A stretch of 64,000 nucleotides of DNA from Temnothorax longispinosus (Eukaryota; Arthropoda; Insecta; Hymenoptera; Formicidae), in assembly GCF_030848805.1 (NCBI RefSeq), contig NC_092369.1:1592798-1656797 (forward strand), in the 5' to 3' direction. Made by a program: the position numbers and the translations under genes. Below, one piece after another: positions 58,227-64,000 of the stretch. Positions within the stretch are counted from its first letter, which is position 1; every line of letters begins with the position of its first letter. The notes beneath the pieces were generated by a model. That model did no database searches, had not been told where the DNA came from, and worked only from the letters and a program-made list of their open reading frames with translations.

Positions 58227-60358
58227 TACATATAAGTATATTTGTACTGTTAGTTATAAGTGCGAATCCTCGCAATCCGTTAGACGATCGCCGCATCATA
58301 CAACATGTTCCACGAAGTCTTTCAGATGATTTGACCTGCGTTCTATGTTTTACTCTATAGCGACAATGTGTTCTGACCGATCAGTTATAAAACGATAAAT
58401 TGGTGGACCTGCTTATCATATCTTATGTTATTTCTTGCAAGTTTTGAGACTATTTGCTCTGGTCAAGAATGACCGAACTTTAGGGTACGCGGCGGAACAT
58501 AATAAATGCGGTGTGTGATTGGTTGATGGTGATGACTGATCTCGGTAATGACTCGAGATGGAGTGTGAGTGCGGACGAGTGCAAGTGTGAGTCGTGAAAG
58601 CGGGCGAGGGAGAGTTGTATTAGACTGCGAGTAATAAAGAGCTAACGGGGTATATAATAGAGTACTCTGGATTCTTACACTGTCGCGCCTGACGCTCACG
58701 AAGACATATAGAAATACTACAATATTAAATGTGCATATAGATCTTTTGGCCACGTTTAAATGTTTCGGGATATATAAAGATACTGTGCAGCAGCTCATTA
58801 CTAAAACGTGGCTAATAAAAGGAGGACAGTGGACGTCGGCCAAAATTGCAACTACATTCCAGTTCTATGATAATTAATTATCATATAATGATATATGATA
58901 TCAGGTATTACTTTACAGTTACTAAATGCCGAGACTAATCGGGATACACAAAAAATATGTACTTCTTTTTCTATCGGTCTCTATATACAGTCCCGGTTAG
59001 ATTAATCAAGATAGAAATCGAACCAAAAAAACGCCTAAATATAAAAAATACTCTATCCTTTTATATCGATTGTTAATAGCATCTCTGCTTGCGTACTCGC
59101 ATTGAATGTATTGAATAGTATAAAACGAAAAACTTTTATACTCATTTGCATAGATCAGCAAAATTCAAGTTTTCCTAAAATTTTCCCAATATTGAAATGG
59201 CCCAATAACTAGCGCCCCCCGAAATGTACTGACTATAAAGATTGTAATGAATTTATGCCAGTTTTATTTAGGAGCTGTCAGTCATATATATCTGAAATAA
59301 ACCTAAAAATAAGGCAAATTCTATTTAAACATTTATTTTTTAAATAAATCTAGTAAAACTATATTAAAAAATAATAATAATTAACTTATTTATAGGAAAT
59401 TATAAAGAATCAAATCCAGGTCAATACTATAAATCAGATATGTGTAATAGAAGTTCGTACGATAACACAATTTAGTATACATACATTTACAAAATATGGT
59501 CTGTAATACAATATTTCTCTATTTTTTTAACTTTTTATTTTAAATATTTTATTTGAAATATTTTGTTCTAAATATTCTTTAGTTGATACTAGTTTTGATC
59601 TTTATTAAAATTCTTCTCAGTCAAATATAAACTGCTCGACTGAAACTAGAATTCATATATCAATATCATTGATTGTGACAAGAACAGGAAAAGAGTAAAA
59701 ATTAATATAAATTGAAGAATATTTGAAATATATAGGGTATTGCAGCTCTAAGCAAGCCTGAAAAGCTGCTTAGAAAAGGTTTTTCCCAAATTTTAGCCAA
59801 CGTAATTAACAAATCTCATTAAACTTATGCTCGTTTTAATCCGTAAGATCAGCCGCAACCCGGTACATAACCGAATTTTCCATTTTGGCTTTTAAAAAAT
59901 TTATAATAAATAAAATACGGACTCGCAGCTAAGCAACCCGACAGAGGTCGGTAGTGTTACTCCTGTCGACCCTTAACGTGAGATTTTTCATACAATGAGT
60001 AACATCACATGTAGGCTTTTCCAATTTTATCGTGTTAAATCCGAAAAATCTGAGAAGATCCGTTCAAATCAAGTGGTGAATAGGCTTCTTATAATAGTGT
60101 ACACTTTTTTTAAGATTATTTGTTAATTTCTTTTCATTAAAAGTGGATTTATTTAACATATTTTTTTGAAACCATATGAAATGGCTGTCTATTGACCCGA
60201 ATAGCCATTTCTTCTATGATGTCAATGTGTAAAGAATCAGAGGTAGTATCTTCTCCTCATCGTCATTGAAGTAAAATACCACTTTAGGAAAAACATCATT
60301 AATGTGACAGACTATTTACATGAATACTGACGTACAATTTTTGTATTCTTATATTAGA
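58227..60358. other. Mixed stretch; 58463-58700 is LTR-like
   Basis: Bases 58463-58700 are GC-richer and contain, on +, AATAAAGAGC and a TATATAATAGAG TATA-like phrase, then TTACACTGTCGCGCC. This layout could be a solo LTR with its edge near a primer-binding-like sequence, but there is no flanking duplication and no coding. The rest is AT-rich; 58861-60358 shows no gene. Confidence 0.3.
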
Positions 60359-60525
60359 CTAGCTTGATACCCGTGCTTCGCTACAGCAATACATATTTTA
60401 CCTTTTTTCACTCCCTTAGAGGTCGAGTTTCTAAAAATTTCTTCTTAATGGGTGCTCACGTCATGGAAGGAATGTACTCTTTGAATTTCATGTTTTTAGG
60501 TTTAGGGATTTGGGTTCTAGGAAGA

Positions 60526-60700
60526 AATCTCCCCGGAAAAATCCTCCCCGGAAATAAGTTCCCGGGAAAATCTCCCCGGAAAAAATCTCCCCCGAAAAAA
60601 ATCTCCCCCGGAAGAAATCTCCCCCGGAAAAAATCTCCCCCGGAAGAAATCTTCCCCGGAAAAAATCTCCCCCGGAAAAAATCTCCCCATCCAAAATTCC
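60526..60700 (+). repeat. Left terminal inverted array of the MULE
   Basis: About ten imperfect units of 15-19 bp, GGAAAAAATCTCCCC-like, in tandem. The outer part (TCCCCGGAAATAAGTTCCCGG) matches the inverted right array unit for unit; the inner part has more units than the right side. Confidence 0.9.
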
Positions 60701-60719
60701 AGTACTACTGTATTTCAAA

Positions 60720-60753
60720 TTGAGATGGCATTTTTAAAAGCCGTTACACTAGA
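60720..60753 (+). repeat. 34-bp scrap of the MULE transposase gene
   Basis: An exact copy of 62376-62409, inside the transposase coding region (around the catalytic-Asp segment MSDFEMAFLKAV), placed between the left terminal array and the FLYWCH exon. The bases on either side differ, so it is a separate insertion of element sequence. Confidence 0.9.
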
Positions 60754-60897
60754 CTGTGCGACTTTATTTGATGCTTGTATATGTTATTATTCGGAACCGT
60801 CAACTGATTGTACTGTGTTTACTCATCGTCAGCAATATCACCTCGAATAACAGTAATCAGTCTGTTGTAAGTACTGGTAGCGATATTATCGTGCACC

Positions 60898-61066
60898 ATG
60901 CCGCTCAAATTTGTAAAAAGCAACAAGGGAAAGAATCAGCTGATTGCTGATGGTGAATTGTATTACAAGCATGGGGAGGGGTCTAATGGAAAAGTTATTT
61001 GGCGGTGTGTGCAGTATAAAACCGGGTGTCGGGGGATTTGTCACACGTCGTCGGAGTTACGCGATG
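60898..61066 (+). CDS. MULE protein, exon 1: FLYWCH zinc finger
   Basis: From ATG the frame reads MPLKFVKSNKGKNQLIADGE, then LYYKHGEG, VIWRCVQYKTGCRG and ICHT, ending at the donor GATG|GTACGT. It has the FLYWCH pattern: F-x-x-S-x-x-G-x-x-x-L...G-x-x-Y, W-x-C, G-C-x-G and a terminal His (the C2H2 zinc ligands being in W-R-C, G-C-R, H and the H-T-H at the start of exon 2). FLYWCH domains bind DNA and commonly lead MULE transposases. The exon ends one base into a Gly codon that exon 2 completes. Confidence 0.75.
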
Positions 61067-61109
61067 GTACGTAAATTAATGTACTTAAGGTGGTTCGATG
61101 GCTACAACA

Positions 61110-61354
61110 AAATGCAGAGAATTTCATGAAATTTTAATATGTTGTTCTGCAATGCAAAATAGAATTATGTGAATTTTTTGGGAATTTTTCACCGTCCTGT
61201 TTTGAAAAAAATCTACTCCAAAAACCTAAAAAGTACAATTTTAGGAGTAGATTTATTTCAAAACGGGACGGTGAAAAATTCCCAAAAAATTCACATAATT
61301 CTATTTTGCATTCCAGAACAACATATTAAAATTGCATGAAACTGGCTGCATTTT
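61110..61354. mobile_element. MITE-like hairpin in the MULE intron
   Basis: Mirror arms AAATGCAGAGAATTTCATG... / ...CATGAAACTGGCTGCATTT enclose AGAATTATGTGAATTTTTTG, TTTTTCACCGTCC and a second pair with TAGATT. The arms are nearly perfect with a loop near 61215-61235. It lies wholly between the splice sites of the MULE gene. Confidence 0.85.
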
Positions 61355-61785
61355 TAACATAGGTTCTTATGGTTTTTATGGGAAATGACATATTGCATAT
61401 ACCTTCAGAATGAAATAAGTGCAAGAAAAAATGCAAATGATAAAGAAAAAGAAATTTGCACATGTAACTTAATAATTTACAAATAAATGAGCGAAAGAAA
61501 GGGGAAGGTTACCGCACATTTCGTAGAAAAATTAATTATTAAAGCATAAATTGCTTGATTTTTCGTCTGCATAGACTGTCATGGTCGTGAACGACGTGAA
61601 CAGCAGCACGCATTATACATGCGGCGACCAATCAGAGCAATCCCCTTCATTCCCACTACTTCAAACGCTAGTGCGCTGTTTCCAGAACCCCCGCGTCCCA
61701 CTACTCCCTCCGATGAAGCCATCGAACCTCCTTAATGGCAGTATCGGAAAATTGTCATTACTCTTTTATTTTTTGCTTATTATAG

Positions 61786-63031
61786 GCATCATTTTGCATC
61801 AAACTGAGCACACAACTCACACTCCTAACGCTGCAGCAGTTGAGACAAAGCGCGTTGTTGCAAAATTACGGAAGAAAGCGGTGACAAGCAAGGAAGCATC
61901 ATCGTTAGTGGCGTCCGTGCTGGGTACGGTGTCGTCTCCTGTTGCTGCACAATTACCGAGTGCTGAGTCATTGAGTCGGACTGTCCGAGGAACCGTCAAA
62001 GAAACAATCCTTTACCGCCTAATCCCAGGAAGAACACATTGTATGAAATACCAGAACACTTTCAAAAGACATTGAAGAGCGTGAAATTCTTGTTATTTGA
62101 CTCTGAGGATATTAACAACAGACTGCTTATATTTGCTACGGAGGATAATCTGCAGGTGTTGCGAGGATGTGACATATGGTATTGTGATGGTACTTTTAAA
62201 GTAGTGCCTGAAATATTCGACCAACTGTACACCGTGCATGGGGAGGTGAATGGCAAAATTGTGCCTCTTGTATATGCGTTATGCCCTAATCGACGCAAGA
62301 GAACATATCAAACTCTGTTGCGGGTTCTAAAAGATGCTATTCCCGGGGTGGCCCCAAAAAATGTAATGTCGGATTTTGAGATGGCATTTTTAAAAGCCGT
62401 TACACTAGAATTTCCCGAGTGTGAAATCAAAGAGTGTTTATTCCATTTCGGTCAAGCACTTTGGCGTAGTATACAAGATCACGACCTTGCGCCATTGTAC
62501 CGCGAGAGCAGCCGCGTAGCTCGTAATTTGCGAATGTTATTCGCATTGGCATTCGTTTCTTCCTGCGATGTCACTTACGCGTACGATGCTTTGCTGCAGT
62601 CGAAATTTTTCACGGATAATGAGAAAGATTTGAGAGGTTTTCTCGATTATTTTGAGCACACTTGGGTTGGCGTGTTAGGTCGTCGTAAAGTACGACGCGG
62701 CGCAATGTTTGACATTTCTTTGTGGAACCATTACTCCTCAGTGATGGAGGCTGTTGCTCGTACCAACAATGCAGTGGAAGGATGGCACCATGCACTAAAT
62801 CGGAGAGCAAATGGTTCGCATCTCGTACTGTGGAAAATGATTGAGTTGCTTCAAGCAGAGCAGGGTCTCGTCGAAGCTCACATTGCGCGCGCGAATGCTC
62901 ACGCTCCTGCGAATAATAGAAACAAGCGCTACAAAGACAACGATGCGCGATTGAAGAGTCTCGTTGCAGCCTACAACCGACAGGATGTGTTACAATATTT
63001 GAAGAATGTCGCTGCCAATCTATCGTTATAA
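61786..63031 (+). pseudogene. MULE transposase, exon 2 (one frameshift)
   Basis: The acceptor TTGCTTATTATAG completes the Gly codon of exon 1 and continues IILHQTEHTTHTPNAAAVETKR, the FLYWCH end and linker. The frame runs to about 61998, then must slip by one lost base (around GGAACCGTCAAAG) to continue QRNNPLPPNPRKNTLYEIPE and through 62039-63028. The rest is a MULE transposase: CDGTFKVVPEIFDQLYTVHG (first catalytic Asp in CDGTF), VMSDFEMAFLKAV (second Asp), the C/H segment IKECLFHFGQALWR, and NNAVEGWHHALNRR near the third acidic residue. It catalyses cut-and-paste transposition. Stop at 63029. With the single-base loss the copy cannot make the full protein, but the frame is otherwise intact, so the break is recent. 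Confidence 0.85.
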
Positions 63032-63234
63032 AAATGTGTTATGAATTATGTGTTATTTATCTTTGTTGTTAGTTACGCCGATTGTATTACGTTAATTGCG
63101 TTTTGTTAGATGCGTTGAAAATCCTGAAGAATGTTGCTGTCAATCTTTCGTTGTATTAAATTATCATGAGTTATGTATTTATTGTCTTTGTTTTTAGTCA
63201 CGACGACTTTTTTAATTTATTTGCGCTTTGCTGG

Positions 63235-63480
63235 TTGCGTTAAACTTCTTGAGAAAGGTTGTCTTGCAAAGTATATGCGTGGGCTTTTCACACGTGGAAA
63301 GTTGTAAACCCATGTGGCACCTCGCCTCGCGCGAAAAGTGTATGCGTGGAGGCAGTAGGTTCCGCCCCCCTGCGGGGGGCTCCACTATCATTAAACTATA
63401 CACATAGTGTGCCTTGCAAAGTACGTGCGTGGGCTTTTCACACGTGGAAAGTTGTAAACCCATGTGGCACCTCGGTTTTT
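63235..63480. repeat. Direct repeat in the MULE 3' region
   Basis: The segment GTGGGCTTTTCACACGTGGA and AGTTGTAAACCCATGTGGCA occurs at 63268 and again at 63428, spaced about 160 bp. A GC palindrome CCCCCCTGCGGGGGG lies between (63366-63380). Frames through it are repeats, not genes. Confidence 0.85.
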
Positions 63481-63487
63481 GCTGGGC

Positions 63488-63600
63488 ACGGAAATTTTTT
63501 CCGGGGGAGATATTTTCCGGGGGAGATTTTTTGATGGGGAGATTTTTTCCGGAGAGATTTTTTCCGGGAACTGATTTCCGGGAGATTTTTTCCGGGGAAC
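63488..63600 (-). repeat. Right terminal inverted array of the MULE
   Basis: Units of GGGGGAGATTTTTTCC type, complementary to the left array. Fewer units than on the left and more mutated. The outer bases AACAAAACGTCGGTTACG before the target duplication have no match at the left end. Confidence 0.85.
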
Positions 63601-63676
63601 AAAACGTCGGTTACGGGGATTTGGGCTGGACGTTGATGAGTCAGTCAGTCAGGACATTTGTTTTTATATATATAGA

Positions 63677-64000
63677 TTTTAGTTTTTTTAAATATCGTGA
63701 ATGCTACAATATTCCGATAAATGTATATCTAAAACAAAAGTATTAATTTTTTTGAAATTGTGTTTACTAATTATTAATCGTTAAACAAGTTTATTGTTTA
63801 AAATAAATAACTATATTTTTGTATACGTATTACACTTCATTTATTGAGTGCTGAATGTCTCTCACACACACACAGTACCCGTATCTTCCTCCATTACCCC
63901 TGAATAAGATGCCACCTGTAAATAGAAGCATAAGGGTATAATACCAGTTTTGCAGGGAAACATATATAATCCAATTACAATATTTTAATCATAATTTTTA
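63677..64000. other. AT-rich stretch after the Helitron
   Basis: Includes a short CACACACACAC run at about 63863; no gene seen. The PDE7 intron presumably continues. Confidence 0.35.

Larger units (their letters stand above)
60515..63615 (+). mobile_element. Mutator-like (MULE) DNA transposon, nearly complete
   Basis: Flanked by the direct repeat GGGATTTGGG (60505-60514 and 63616-63625), a 10-bp target duplication within the 8-11 bp range of Mutator-like elements. The ends are inverted arrays of units like CCCCGGAAAAAATCTC (left about 60526-60700; right about 63488-63600). Inside are a FLYWCH exon and a MULE transposase exon on +. The outermost about 20 bp of the two ends do not match each other. 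Confidence 0.85.
60359..63676 (-). mobile_element. Short Helitron hosting a MULE
   Basis: On the minus strand the element starts TCTATATATATAAAAACAAA, then GTCCTGACTGACTGACTC (typical Helitron 5' end). It finishes AGCGAAGCACGGGTATCAAG then CTAG, followed by T (Helitron 3' end). The host dinucleotide is A/T. Without the MULE (60515-63615) and one copy of its target duplication it would be about 207 bp, a non-autonomous miniature Helitron without Rep/helicase genes. Confidence 0.85.

Noticed and set aside
60364..60723. 119-codon frame rich in Lys/Pro/Gly across the left MULE array
   Set aside because: It is the tandem terminal unit read in frame. The reverse frame (60488-60718) is equally open for the same reason.
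61581..61785. The 5' part of the 164-codon frame as coding
   Set aside because: It lies inside the inferred MULE intron and has no family similarity. The protein-like part begins after the acceptor at 61785.

Overview
This is an AT-rich eukaryotic window. It has GT-AG introns, many dinucleotide microsatellites and a dense load of DNA transposon remnants. It looks like an arthropod genome, most likely a hymenopteran (ant-like); that placement is inference from composition and repeat style, not a database match.

The only host gene I can support is the 5' part of a phosphodiesterase 7 (PDE7) type cyclic-nucleotide phosphodiesterase on the + strand. Four exons (39179-39242, 43046-43305, 44541-44604, 54259-54354) join in compatible phases. 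They encode the PDE7 N-terminal region and the beginning of the catalytic domain. A probable upstream coding exon lies at 17146-17358, and a GC/CpG-rich block at about 7040-7790 looks like a promoter or 5' UTR. The metal-binding HD-domain exons are not in the window, so the gene must continue past base 64000.

Nearly everything else is repeat DNA in or upstream of the PDE7 introns. 4.2-31 kb holds a series of inverted-repeat (foldback/MITE) elements, including a 348-bp-arm hairpin made from a protein-coding gene fragment (13697-14470), a piggyBac-type MITE with TTAA ends (21821-22180) and TA-flanked MITEs (17738-18620, 18714-19252). 31.6-37 kb has a GC-rich foldback with internal 119-bp and about 81-bp tandem arrays (32221-34077) and two long MITEs. 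39.6-41.3 kb, 27.4-28.7 kb, 54.5-55.8 kb and 4.7-5.5 kb share one AT-rich repeat family built around the motifs GAGGAAGC and GTGCAAGT. 44.9-53.8 kb is a nest: a Helitron, a MITE with long GT tracts, a Penelope-like retroelement inserted in that MITE with a 15-bp target duplication, further insertions in the Penelope element, a tRNA-like sequence and a copia gag-protease fragment. 56.2-57.4 kb is a foldback carrying a tRNA-derived SINE with an 18-bp target duplication.

The right end (60359-63676) is the most notable structure. It is a short Helitron with a Mutator-like (MULE) transposon inserted in it, flanked by a 10-bp duplication. The MULE has a FLYWCH exon, an apparent intron containing its own hairpin repeat, and a transposase exon with one frameshift. 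Its ends are inverted arrays of a GGAAAAAATCTCCCC-like unit, and a 34-bp scrap of its own transposase gene sits beside the left array.
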